In this document: one piece after another, positions 48,856 through 57,134 of the stretch | Numbering within the stretch: position 1 is the first letter of the stretch | Layout of the letters: each line of letters starts with the position of its first letter | Assembly (NCBI RefSeq): GCF_000494755.1 | Contig: NC_022657.1 | Span: 4,316,001-4,380,000, forward strand | Source of the DNA: Amorphoplanes friuliensis DSM 7358 | Lineage (GTDB): Bacteria; Actinomycetota; Actinomycetes; Mycobacteriales; Micromonosporaceae | Length of the DNA: 64,000 nucleotides | Direction of reading: 5' to 3' | Notes under the pieces: generated by a model | What the model was told of the DNA's origin: nothing | What the model saw: the letters and a program-made list of their open reading frames with translations, nothing else | Databases searched by the model: none | Position numbers and translations under genes: made by a program

Positions 48856-49863
48856 TTACTGCGCTGGCGCCCTGGTGCTGTCTCTGACCACGAGTTCTGT
48901 TGCCAGTTCGATTCTTGGGGTCTGGATTTCTTCGCCTTGGGCCAGGCGCAGGATTGTTCTTGCGGCCAGGCCGCCCATTTCTGCCAGCGGCTGCCTGACC
49001 GTGGTCAGGGGCGGTGACGCCCACCGTGCTTCCGGGAGGTCGTCGAAGCCGACCACGCTGAGGTCGTCCGGGACGCGGAGGCCGCGCTGTCGTGCCGCTT
49101 CATGGACCCCCAGGGCCATCGTGTCGCTGGAGGCGAAGATGGCTGTTGGTGGCGAGTCCATGTCCAGGAGGGAGGCGCCTCCCGCGAATCCGGAGTCGTA
49201 GAGGAAGTCGCCCTGGCGCACCAGGTCTTCGTCGGGTTTGAGGCCGGCGGCTTCCAGGCCGGCGCGGTAGCCGTCCATGCGGGCGCGGCTGCAGAGCATG
49301 TTTTTCGGGCCGGCGATGAAGCCGACTCTGCGGTGGCCGAGCTGGACGAGGTGCTGGGTGGCGGACAGGCCGCCGGCCCAGTTGGTGGCGCCGATCGTGG
49401 GGACGTCGATGGCGGCGCCGCCGGCGGGGTCGATGACGACGACCGGGATGTTGAGGCGCTGGAGTTCGGCGTAGACCGGGGTGGTCAGATCGGACGTTAC
49501 GAAGATCACGCCGTCGGAGGCGCGGACGTACAGGTTCTGGAGCCATTGGCGGGTGGCGGTCGAGCGGCGGTGGACGGCCGAGACCACTGTTCCGACGCCG
49601 GAGGTGTGCATGACGTCCTCGACGCCGCGGATGAGTTCTACGGCCCAGGGGCTGTCGAGGTCGTTGAAGACGAGGTCGACGAGGGCGGCCTTGCCGGCCT
49701 GCTGGCGGGACGCGCGGCGGCGGTATCCGTGCTGCTTGAGCAGGGATTCTACCATTTCGCGGGTCTGGGGGGACACGTCGGCGCGGCCGTTGAGCACCCG
49801 GGAGACCGTGGGGACCGAGACCCCGGCCTCGCGGGCGATCGCGGCGATGGTCACGCGGGCCAC
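48856..49863 (-). CDS. LacI-family transcriptional regulator
   Basis: 335 residues. The N-terminal LacI helix-turn-helix and hinge read RVTIAAIAREAGVSVPTVSRVLNGRADVSPQTREMVESLLKQHGYR; the effector domain is periplasmic-binding-like (LVDLVFNDLDSPWAVELIRGVEDV ... PTAIFASSDTMALGVHEAARQRGLRVPDDLSVVGFDD). GTG at 49861-49863 has GGAGAA upstream. Effector is presumably a sugar or glycan-derived molecule. It is divergent from the ceramidase gene, its likely target. The stop codon lies at the edge of the inverted-repeat element. Confidence 0.92.
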   Translation of the reverse strand: MARVTIAAIAREAGVSVPTVSRVLNGRADVSPQTREMVESLLKQHGYRRRASRQQAGKAALVDLVFNDLDSPWAVELIRGVEDVMHTSGVGTVVSAVHRRSTATRQWLQNLYVRASDGVIFVTSDLTTPVYAELQRLNIPVVVIDPAGGAAIDVPTIGATNWAGGLSATQHLVQLGHRRVGFIAGPKNMLCSRARMDGYRAGLEAAGLKPDEDLVRQGDFLYDSGFAGGASLLDMDSPPTAIFASSDTMALGVHEAARQRGLRVPDDLSVVGFDDLPEARWASPPLTTVRQPLAEMGGLAARTILRLAQGEEIQTPRIELATELVVRDSTRAPAQ

Positions 49864-49987
49864 GGGCGTTCTCCTCGTAAGTTTCGGGTGCAGTTTTCGG
49901 AAGTATTCCACAGTCCCTGCGGGAAAACATGAAACGCATTAATGTCTGCGAATATTGATCGCCCTCGGTGTGTGCCCGGAGGTGCCC

Positions 49988-52000
49988 GTGAAACGTCTGT
50001 TGCCCGCATTCGCCGCACTGCTTCTGCTCGTGATTCCCGCACCGGGCCGGCCCGCTGCGGCCGCCGCGCCCGGGGGATATCAGGTGGGGGTCGGCATCGG
50101 TGACATCACCGGGGAGGCCGCCGAGGTCGGCATGCTCGGTTATGCCGACCCCACCCAGACGACCGCCGGCCTGGCCTCGCGGCTGTGGGCGCGGGCCTTT
50201 GTCGTCGCCGACGGGTCCGGCAACCACGTCGCGTTTGTCAGCACCGAGATCGACTTCGTCACGCAGGCTGTGCAGGTCGAGGTGCTCAAGCGGCTGCGGG
50301 CCAAGCACGGCAGCACCTACACCGACCAGAACGTCGTGCTCACCGCAACGCACACGCACTCGGCGCCCGGGGGCTACTCGGAGTACATGTTGTGGAACCT
50401 GACGACGCTCGGGTTCGAGGCGCCGGTCTTCGAGGCGATCGTGGCGGGGATCGTGCGGGCGGTCGACAGCGCCGACGCGGACCTCGCGCCCGGGAGTGTG
50501 AAGATCGCCGAGGGGAACCTGGCCGGGGCGAACGTGAACCGGTCGATCGAGCCGTTCAACGCCAACCCGGCGGCGGACAAGGCGCGCTTCCCGGACGCGG
50601 TCGACACGCGGATGACCGTGCTGAGGTTCGAACAGGGCGGGCGGCCCGTCGGGCTGATCGACTTCTTCGCCACGCACGGCACGTCCATGACCCCGGCGAA
50701 CCACCTGATCAGCGCCGACAACAAGGGGTACGCGGCGCACGTCATCGAGGACGAGGTGCACGGCGTCGACTGGGCGCACCGGGGTGACTTCGTGGCCGCG
50801 TTCGCGCAGACCAGTGCCGGGGACATGTCGCCGAACCTGCGGAACGGCGGCGCGCAGGGGCCGACCGACGACGAGTTCGAGAACACCCGGATCATCGGGC
50901 AGCTGCAGGCCGGCAAGGCGCAGCAACTGTTCGACAGCGCCACCGAGGAGTTGTCCGGGCCGATCGCCGCGCGCGGCCGGTACGTCGACTTCTCCGGTGT
51001 GCAGGTCGGTGGCGCGTACACGCCGGACGGGCAGGCGCACACGACGTGTCCCGGGGCGCTCGGGCAGAACTTCACCGCGGGTGCCGAGGACGGGCCCGGC
51101 CCGCCGATCGTCGACGAGGGTGACCTGAACACCAACCCGCTGCTGCTGGTCGCGGGCATCGTGGTCAACCCGACACCGGCCGCCGTCCGCGCCTGCCAGG
51201 CGCCGAAGGACGTCTTCCTCGGCACGGGCAGCCAGAACCCGCCGTGGACGCCGCAGGTCATGCCGCTGCAGGTCCTGCGCATCGGCCAGCTCGCCATCAC
51301 GACCGCGCCGGGCGAGTTCACCATCGTCGCCGGGCAGCGGGTCCAGGACGCGGTCGCCGCCCAGCTCGGCGGCGTGACGACCCACCAGATCCTGGCCGGG
51401 TACGCGAACGCCTACGCCGGATACGTGACCACGCCCGAGGAGTACGACCTCCAGCACTACGAGGGCGCGGCGACACACTTCGGGCGGTACACGCAGTCCG
51501 CGTACGCGCAGGAGCTGGCGAAGATCGCGGCCGCGCTGCGGGACGGGCAGGCCACACCCAGCGCGGTGCAGCCGCCGTCGCTCGCGCAGAACAGGTTCAG
51601 TGTCCGGCCCGGTGTCGTGCTGGACACCCCGCCGCTGGGCAAGTCGTTCGGCAGTGTCGTCACCCAGCCCGCCGCCTCGTACGCCCGGGGCGCGGACGTG
51701 CGGGCCGACTTCGTGACCGGGCACCCGAACAACAACCTGCGGGACGAGGGGACGTTCCTCGAGGTGCAGCGGCAGAACGGCAGCATCTGGCAGACGGTGG
51801 CCACCGACTCCGAGTGGCAGACGCTGTACCGGTGGAAGCGCGAGTATCTCGGCGTCTCCACGGCGCAGATCACCTGGACGATTCCCGCGGACGCGGCGAC
51901 CGGCACGTACAGGATCGTGCATCACGGGGATGCCAAGGGCCTGACCGGCACGATCCGGCCCTTCACCGGAACCAGCCGCACTTTCACCGTCACTCCATAG
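49988..52000 (+). CDS. Secreted neutral/alkaline ceramidase
   Basis: 670 residues, the usual ceramidase length. Signal peptide ends near AAAAAPGG. The mature start YQVGVGIGDITGEAAEVGMLGYA is the family opening. Zinc ligands lie in ATHTHSAPGGY and DFFATHGTSM, and the nucleophile serine in SAGDMSPN (canonical GDVSPN). The C-terminal beta domain (after ~520, VRPGVVLD ... SRTFTVTP) is the Ig-like part of bacterial ceramidases. It hydrolyses N-acyl-sphingosine to sphingosine and fatty acid outside the cell. GTG at 49988 follows GGAGGTG. Divergent from the LacI gene. Actinomycetes rarely make ceramide, so the substrate is probably from a host, plant or fungus (inference). Confidence 0.92.
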   Translation: MKRLLPAFAALLLLVIPAPGRPAAAAAPGGYQVGVGIGDITGEAAEVGMLGYADPTQTTAGLASRLWARAFVVADGSGNHVAFVSTEIDFVTQAVQVEVLKRLRAKHGSTYTDQNVVLTATHTHSAPGGYSEYMLWNLTTLGFEAPVFEAIVAGIVRAVDSADADLAPGSVKIAEGNLAGANVNRSIEPFNANPAADKARFPDAVDTRMTVLRFEQGGRPVGLIDFFATHGTSMTPANHLISADNKGYAAHVIEDEVHGVDWAHRGDFVAAFAQTSAGDMSPNLRNGGAQGPTDDEFENTRIIGQLQAGKAQQLFDSATEELSGPIAARGRYVDFSGVQVGGAYTPDGQAHTTCPGALGQNFTAGAEDGPGPPIVDEGDLNTNPLLLVAGIVVNPTPAAVRACQAPKDVFLGTGSQNPPWTPQVMPLQVLRIGQLAITTAPGEFTIVAGQRVQDAVAAQLGGVTTHQILAGYANAYAGYVTTPEEYDLQHYEGAATHFGRYTQSAYAQELAKIAAALRDGQATPSAVQPPSLAQNRFSVRPGVVLDTPPLGKSFGSVVTQPAASYARGADVRADFVTGHPNNNLRDEGTFLEVQRQNGSIWQTVATDSEWQTLYRWKREYLGVSTAQITWTIPADAATGTYRIVHHGDAKGLTGTIRPFTGTSRTFTVTP

Positions 52001-52056
52001 CGGTCGCCCGTGGCGGCGCTCGCGTCCTTTGGGCGCGAGCGCCGTTGACACCTGTT

Positions 52057-53895
52057 GTGCGCAATAACCGAAATGGCAGGAAATCCGCAGTACGCCGGTT
52101 CGTGATCGTGGGCATCTCCGCCGTGGTCGTCGCCGCCGGGGGCGCCGCGCTCGCCGAGGTGGTGTCCAGCACGCCCACGCCGGCCCCCTCGTTCAACGGC
52201 CCGGTGTACGCCGTCGCCCACAGCGGCGACGTCGTCTACGTCGGCGGCTCCTTCACCGGCGCGATCGTCGGCACCAAGACGGTCAAGCGGGAGCGGCTGG
52301 CGGCCTTCAACGCGCGGACGGGCAGCCTGCTCGACTGGAACCCCGGCGCCGACGCCACCGTCCGTGCCCTCGCCGCGGACGGTCCGACGGTCTATGCCGC
52401 GGGGGACTTCGACCGGGTCGCCGGGATGGCCCGGGACGCCGTGGCCTCCCTCGACGCGACCACCGGCAAGCTGGGCGCGCTCAAGCACACGGTTCTCGGC
52501 CAGCCGAACGCTCTCGCCGTCGCCAACGGCCGGCTCTACGTCGCCGGGCGGCTCACCGCGGTCGACGGCGCGCCGCGGACGAACCTGGCCGCGTTCAGCA
52601 CTGCCACGGGTGCGCTCGACACCTGGGCGCCGACCACCGACGTGGCCGTCGACGCGCTGGCCGTCGCGGGCACCCGGGTGTTCCTCGGCGGCGCGTTCCA
52701 CAAGACCAACGGTGTGAGCTCGACGCTGCGCCTCAGCGCGGTCGACGGTGTCACCGGTGCCGTGGACCGCAGCTTCCTGCCCAAGCCTGTCTCGAAGGTC
52801 TTCGCCCTCGCGGCCGACGCGAACGGCGTCTACGCGGCCCTCGGCGGCCAGGGCGGCCGGGCCGTCGCCTACACGTTCGGCGGCGCGGCCCGCTGGACCC
52901 GCGTCTTCGACGGCGACGCGCAGGCCATCACCACGCTGGGCGGCATCACCTACGTCGGCGGCCACTTCGACAAGGCCTGCACGACCACGAACAACGGCGT
53001 CAAGGGTGTCTGCACCGACGGTTCCGTGCCGCGCGTCAAGCTCGCGGCGGTCGACGGCGCGGGCAACCTGACCGACTGGGCGCCGCAGGGCAACGGCGTG
53101 GTGGGTGTCCGCACGCTGGCCGCCAACCCGGCGAACGGCCTGCTCAGCGCGGGCGGCGACTTCACCACCATGAGCGGCGCGGCGCGCAAGCGGTACGCGT
53201 CGTTCGGCGGCCCCAGGGCCGGTGAGACCTCCCCGGTCGTCCCGCCCGCTCCGCCGTCGCCGTACGTGGCGGCGTACAACTTCGACTCGACGGTCACCGA
53301 CGGCACGTTCGACGACGGTTCCGGCAACGGGCACCTGCTCAAGACGCTCGCCGTCAACGGGGGCGCGCTGCAGACCGTCCGGCACGGCAACGGCCAGGGT
53401 CTCGCGTTCCCCCGGAAGTGCTCGGGAGCGAATTGCCCCCGGGTCGTGCTGCAGGCCACCGACGTGCCGGACCTCAACCCCGGTACGAAGAACCTGAGCT
53501 ACGGCGCGGCCGTGCTGCTCTCCCCGGCGGAGACCTCGTCGGGTGAGAACGTCATGCAGAAGGGCTTCTCGACCGCTGGTGGCCAGTACAAGCTGCAGAT
53601 CGACGGCATCTCCGGCAAGCCGACCTGCGTCATGAGCGACAAGACGGCCTCCGCTATCCACGTCGCCAAGGGCACCAGCTCGGTCGCCGACGGCGACTGG
53701 CACTCCCTCGAGTGCCGCCGCGCCGGCACCGAGCTGACGATCGTCGTCGACGACCAGGAGGCCGGCAGCACCACCGTGCCGGCCGCGCTCGAGGTCGTCA
53801 CGCCGCAGCCGCTGAGCCTCGGCGGCAAGGGCACCGGTGCCAACAACGACCAGTTCCACGGCAGCATCGACGATGTCTGGATCAGCATCGGCTGA
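52057..53895 (+). CDS. Secreted beta-propeller (DUF5122-like) plus LamG/concanavalin-like protein
   Basis: About 612 residues. A signal peptide or membrane anchor (RRFVIVGISAVVVAAGGAALA) is followed by propeller repeats of about 40 residues with the pattern VYVGGSFT ... LAAFNARTGSLLDWNP, six or more copies to residue ~385, the delta-60/DUF5122 type. A short proline linker leads to a LamG-like lectin domain (~400-612: YNFDSTVTDGTFDDGSGNG ... DDVWISIG). The GTG at 52057 lacks a ribosome site and a TTGACA lies just upstream, so the true start may be the GTG at 52102. Probably binds extracellular carbohydrate; ligand unknown. Confidence 0.75.
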   Translation: MRNNRNGRKSAVRRFVIVGISAVVVAAGGAALAEVVSSTPTPAPSFNGPVYAVAHSGDVVYVGGSFTGAIVGTKTVKRERLAAFNARTGSLLDWNPGADATVRALAADGPTVYAAGDFDRVAGMARDAVASLDATTGKLGALKHTVLGQPNALAVANGRLYVAGRLTAVDGAPRTNLAAFSTATGALDTWAPTTDVAVDALAVAGTRVFLGGAFHKTNGVSSTLRLSAVDGVTGAVDRSFLPKPVSKVFALAADANGVYAALGGQGGRAVAYTFGGAARWTRVFDGDAQAITTLGGITYVGGHFDKACTTTNNGVKGVCTDGSVPRVKLAAVDGAGNLTDWAPQGNGVVGVRTLAANPANGLLSAGGDFTTMSGAARKRYASFGGPRAGETSPVVPPAPPSPYVAAYNFDSTVTDGTFDDGSGNGHLLKTLAVNGGALQTVRHGNGQGLAFPRKCSGANCPRVVLQATDVPDLNPGTKNLSYGAAVLLSPAETSSGENVMQKGFSTAGGQYKLQIDGISGKPTCVMSDKTASAIHVAKGTSSVADGDWHSLECRRAGTELTIVVDDQEAGSTTVPAALEVVTPQPLSLGGKGTGANNDQFHGSIDDVWISIG

Positions 53896-53905
53896 CGCCG
53901 CCCGT

Positions 53906-53944
53906 CGAAGGGGGCCCGGTCCGGAAGGACTGCGGCCCCCTTCG
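53906..53944 (+). terminator. Hairpin terminator after the propeller/LamG gene
   Basis: 11-bp stem CGAAGGGGGCC (53906-53916) with 53934-53944; the 17-nt loop contains a small inner GTCC/GGAC hairpin. 10 bp after the stop. Confidence 0.7.
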
Positions 53945-54027
53945 CCGTTCCCGGGTACGGTCAGTGACCGATCCGGGGGCCGACCCCGTCCTTGAGGGGG
54001 AAGCCACCGAATCACCGGGAGTGAACT

Positions 54028-54618
54028 TTGGACCAGAACCTGCGAGGACTCTTCGCGGAGGCCCTCGACGACGAACCCGCACTGCCGGCCGGGAGCCTGG
54101 CCGAGGCGGCGATGACCGACGGCGCGCGGCTGCGACGGAAGCGCCGGCTGTTCGCGGGCGCCACGGCCGCCGCGGTGGCGGCCACCGTTGTGGTCGCGCT
54201 CAACGTCATCGCGCCCGGGCCGGACCCGGCCGCGCAGGTGGAGGCGGGTGCGGCGCTGCGCGTGCCGGTCAAGCCGGGCTGCTCGACACCGGCGGACCGG
54301 CGCGCCACCGACGTGTCGATCTTCCTGACCGATGACATCACCACCGGGCAGCGCGACGACCTGCGAGCCGTACTGGCCCACGACCCCCGTGTGCGCGAGT
54401 TCCGCTTCGAGGACCGCAAGGAGGCGTACCAGAAGTTCGTGGAGCTGTGGAAGGACTCGCCGGACTTCGTCAAGTCGGTCGGGCCCGCGGCGCTGCCGGA
54501 GTCCTTCCGGGTCGCGCTGGCCCAGCAGAACGCTTTCCCCGCCGTGGCCACGATGCTGCAGAAGCAGCCCGGCGTGCAGGACGTCGTCGGCAACCTGTGC
54601 TCCTGGGAGGGCGAGTGA
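54028..54618 (+). CDS. Single-span membrane protein with FtsX-type extracellular domain, sigma-factor partner
   Basis: 196 residues. A short cytoplasmic part (~1-40) ends in RLRRKRR; one membrane helix (~43-62) and an outer domain of about 120 residues with VSIFLTDDITTGQRDDLRAVLAHDPRVREFRFEDRKEAYQKF and LPESFRVAL, the pattern of the FtsX extracellular domain. The FtsX membrane permease part is missing. TTG at 54028 follows GGGAG with good spacing. Its stop overlaps the GTG of the sigma factor gene (GTGA). By layout it may be an anti-sigma or signal-sensing partner, though gene order is reversed from the usual sigma-then-anti-sigma. Confidence 0.8.
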   Translation: MDQNLRGLFAEALDDEPALPAGSLAEAAMTDGARLRRKRRLFAGATAAAVAATVVVALNVIAPGPDPAAQVEAGAALRVPVKPGCSTPADRRATDVSIFLTDDITTGQRDDLRAVLAHDPRVREFRFEDRKEAYQKFVELWKDSPDFVKSVGPAALPESFRVALAQQNAFPAVATMLQKQPGVQDVVGNLCSWEGE

Positions 54619-55172
54619 CCGACGTGTCGGTGGTGTCCTCCGAAAGCAGTGAACGCGCCCTCCCGCTGACGGGGCGTGCGGCCCGCGACGCCGAGTTCAC
54701 CGCGTTCGTCGCGGCTTCGGCACCCCGGCTGCGGCGGCTCGCGTACCTGATGTGCCGCGACTGGCATCTCGCCCAGGACCTGACCCAGACCACCCTGGCC
54801 AAGATGTACGCGTCGTGGTCCCGGATCTGGCGCACCGCAAATCTGGAGGCGTACAGCAGAAAGGTCCTGATGAACACGCTCCTGGACCAGAAGAAGCGGC
54901 GCAGCGACTCCGAGGTCGTCCTGGCCGAACTGCCGGAACCGCCCGCGCGGCCGGCGGGCAGCACCCGCGAACTGTCGGTGACCCTGCTGGAGGCTCTGGC
55001 GACACTGCCGGTGCACGACCAGGCCGTGGTGGTGCTCCGCCACTGGGAGGACCACAGCGTCGACACCGTCGCCGAGATCCTCGGCGTGACCCCCTCGGCG
55101 GTGAAGATGCGCAACGCCCGCGCCCTGAGCCGCCTGCGCGCCCTGCTCGGCGACGACTTCCCGGACCCGTGA
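54615..55172 (+). CDS. SigE-family ECF RNA polymerase sigma factor
   Basis: 185 residues. Region 2: FTAFVAASAPRLRRLAYLMCRDWHLAQDLTQTTLAKMYASWSRI; region 4: LLEALATLPVHDQAVVVLRHWEDHSVDTVAEILGVTPSAVKMRNARALSRLRALL. The length and the 'WHLAQDLTQTTL' pattern match the SigE family abundant in Streptomyces and Micromonosporaceae. GTG at 54615 overlaps the FtsX-domain gene. A strong terminator hairpin follows. Confidence 0.92.
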   Translation: MTDVSVVSSESSERALPLTGRAARDAEFTAFVAASAPRLRRLAYLMCRDWHLAQDLTQTTLAKMYASWSRIWRTANLEAYSRKVLMNTLLDQKKRRSDSEVVLAELPEPPARPAGSTRELSVTLLEALATLPVHDQAVVVLRHWEDHSVDTVAEILGVTPSAVKMRNARALSRLRALLGDDFPDP

Positions 55173-55186
55173 AGCCGGGCCCGGCG

Positions 55187-55224
55187 GGTGGCGGGCCGGC
55201 GCCGGAGGACACCGGCCCGCCACC
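55187..55224 (+). terminator. Hairpin terminator after the sigma factor gene
   Basis: 13-bp perfect stem (55187-55199 with 55212-55224) and 12-nt loop. Lies between convergent stops (55172 and 55263), so may serve both. Confidence 0.75.
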
Positions 55225-55262
55225 GGGCCTCTGCGGCTGAGGATGGAAGCCGCAGAGGTGGG

Positions 55263-56948
55263 TCAGGCCGCGTAGACCTCGAAGGAGGAGGCCTGGCCCG
55301 CCGGCCACGCGGTGTTGGCGGTGAAGGTCACCCGGACATGGCGGACGGTGGCGCGGGTGAAGGTGACGCTGACCTGGTTGCCGGTCGCCGGGTTGAAGGT
55401 GCGGCCGGTGGAGCCGGACAGGGTCGTGAACGAGCCGCCGTCCGTGCTGCCCTGGATCTGCAGCGTCTGCGTGCGGGTCTCCCAGCCGGGCGGGAGCTTC
55501 AGGACGACGCGCGCGACCGCGGTCGCCGAGCCGAGGTCGACCTGCAGCCACTGGGGGAACGCGTTGTTGGCGCTCTCCCAGTACGAGCCGGGGTTGCCGT
55601 CGACCGCGTTGCCGGCGCCGTACACCTGGGTGTGGCTGCTCTCCGCGGCCGGGCGGCCGGCGGCGAGGTCGCGGGTCGGATCGGGTCCCGGGTCGGGGTT
55701 GCCGGTGACGATCGGCGGGGTCGGGCGGGTGGCGGTCAGGGGAAGCTGGCCCTTGAGCATCCGGCCGCCGTCGGTGGTGATGCGCAGGTAGTAGTCGGAG
55801 GAACAGGCGGTGCCGTCCTCGTCCAGCGCGCGGATGCCCGAGCCGGCCGGGACCCAGGCGGCGGTCGGTGCGGTCTTGGCGATCTGGTTGCCCTCGTTGA
55901 ACTCGTCGAACATCGAGACGTAGAGGCCCTGCGAGCCGAGCCGGATCATGTTGTAGAGGCTGCGCCAGTAGTAGTCGCCGTGGCGGCGGTGCCCGGACGA
56001 GAGGTCACCCGGGAGTACGCAGGGCTGGTAGTCGATGCCGTGCGCCTGACAGTCCGCGTAGTCGCCGACGTTGGCGTTGGCGTAGTACGAGTCCAGGTCC
56101 GCGAGTGTCGACGCGCGGCCGACCATCCACGGCGAGATCATGTTGAACGCGTGGTAGACGTCGCCGAAGCCGGGGCGGGAGTCGTTGATGCCCTGACGCC
56201 ACCACGTGGGGACACCACCGATGACGTAACAGCCCTGGGCCTTGAACCAGTTGATGACCTCGAGGCACGGTCCCGGTGCGAAGGGCCGGCCCGGGTCGTC
56301 GAAGCCGAAACCCCAGATGCAGACGACCGGCTTGCCGTTCTGCCGTGCGTACGCGGGGGAAGCCGTGAGCGCGGACATCTTGGTCGTCCAGTCGGTCTTG
56401 AGCTCCGACTGCATGTTCGTCCAGCCCGTGACGTCGTACATGATGTAGAACTTGCGGCCGGTGGCCTCGGCCGCGCCGCGGACCTTGACCGCCATGGCAT
56501 CGCGGGTCGGCCCTTCGTCACCGAAGGGGTTGAACCGCTGGAGCGCCGCGGTGTCGATGGCGTACTGCTGCATCCACCGGAAGTGCGTGTCGACCGTCTG
56601 CTGGTCGTAGGACGAGAAGAGCCGCGCGGGCTGGCCGTTGCCGAGGTTGGGGTAGGCGGTGGGGTAGCCGTGGGTGAGGTCGGTCAGGTCCGGCCAGGAC
56701 ACGATCGTGGTGTTGCCGGGTGACGGGGGCTGGAAGCGGTCGCGGCTCCAGTGCCACCAGCCGCCGATCGGGGCGTTGTCGCCGGGGCAGGAGAACCAGC
56801 CCTGGTAACCGACGCTGATCTTGCCGACGACGTCACCGGGTGGTGAGGCCGCGGCGGCGGGTCCGGCGGCGGTCAGGACGGCGGGGATCGAGGCCGCGGC
56901 GGAGCCGGCGGCCACAGTGGACAGCAGCGTACGACGGGATACGGGCAC
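55263..56948 (-). CDS. Tat-exported GH99/GH71-like glycosidase with C-terminal discoidin (F5/8 type C, CBM32-like) domain
   Basis: 561 residues. VPVSRRTLLSTVAAGSAAA is a twin-arginine signal. The catalytic-like domain (~40-420) opens KISVGYQGWFSCPGDNAPIGGWWHWS and includes WPDLTDL, FSSYDQQTVDTHFRWMQQYAIDTAALQRF, FYIMYDVTGW, VCIWGFGF and SMFDEFNEGNQIAKT, which resemble the endo-mannosidase-like GH99/GH71 barrel. A proline linker precedes a discoidin domain (~430-561: YGAGNAVDGNPGSYWESANNAFPQWLQVDLG). GTG at 56946-56948 has GAGGAG upstream. Probably degrades an extracellular glycan. The open frame continues upstream into the SulP gene but that extension is not coding. Confidence 0.85.
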   Translation of the reverse strand: MPVSRRTLLSTVAAGSAAASIPAVLTAAGPAAAASPPGDVVGKISVGYQGWFSCPGDNAPIGGWWHWSRDRFQPPSPGNTTIVSWPDLTDLTHGYPTAYPNLGNGQPARLFSSYDQQTVDTHFRWMQQYAIDTAALQRFNPFGDEGPTRDAMAVKVRGAAEATGRKFYIMYDVTGWTNMQSELKTDWTTKMSALTASPAYARQNGKPVVCIWGFGFDDPGRPFAPGPCLEVINWFKAQGCYVIGGVPTWWRQGINDSRPGFGDVYHAFNMISPWMVGRASTLADLDSYYANANVGDYADCQAHGIDYQPCVLPGDLSSGHRRHGDYYWRSLYNMIRLGSQGLYVSMFDEFNEGNQIAKTAPTAAWVPAGSGIRALDEDGTACSSDYYLRITTDGGRMLKGQLPLTATRPTPPIVTGNPDPGPDPTRDLAAGRPAAESSHTQVYGAGNAVDGNPGSYWESANNAFPQWLQVDLGSATAVARVVLKLPPGWETRTQTLQIQGSTDGGSFTTLSGSTGRTFNPATGNQVSVTFTRATVRHVRVTFTANTAWPAGQASSFEVYAA

Positions 56949-57094
56949 GGGGATGCTCCTCTGATCCGAACTCGACGGAGTGGGGATGACGGATCGACGG
57001 TCATCGTGGCAGTGCGCGACACATTCCCGCAATAGTTGAACCAAGGTCTGAAACATTCGCGCCATGATCCCGAAAGAAAGCGGGGGAGCAGGCT

Positions 57095-57126
57095 CTGAGA
57101 TCTCTACCCTTACGTGAGAGTAGGGT
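57095..57126 (+). promoter_or_regulatory. MerR-type promoter/operator of the sulP-merR operon
   Basis: ACCCT (57106-57110) and AGGGT (57122-57126) frame a 21-bp inverted element with a central TACGTGAGAGT. It lies between CTGAGA (-35-like, 57095-57100) and TAGGGT (-10, 57121-57126), spaced 20 bp, the long spacer typical of MerR-activated promoters. The -10 ends 8 nt before the ATG at 57135. Confidence 0.6.
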
Positions 57127-57134
57127 TCCGGATC

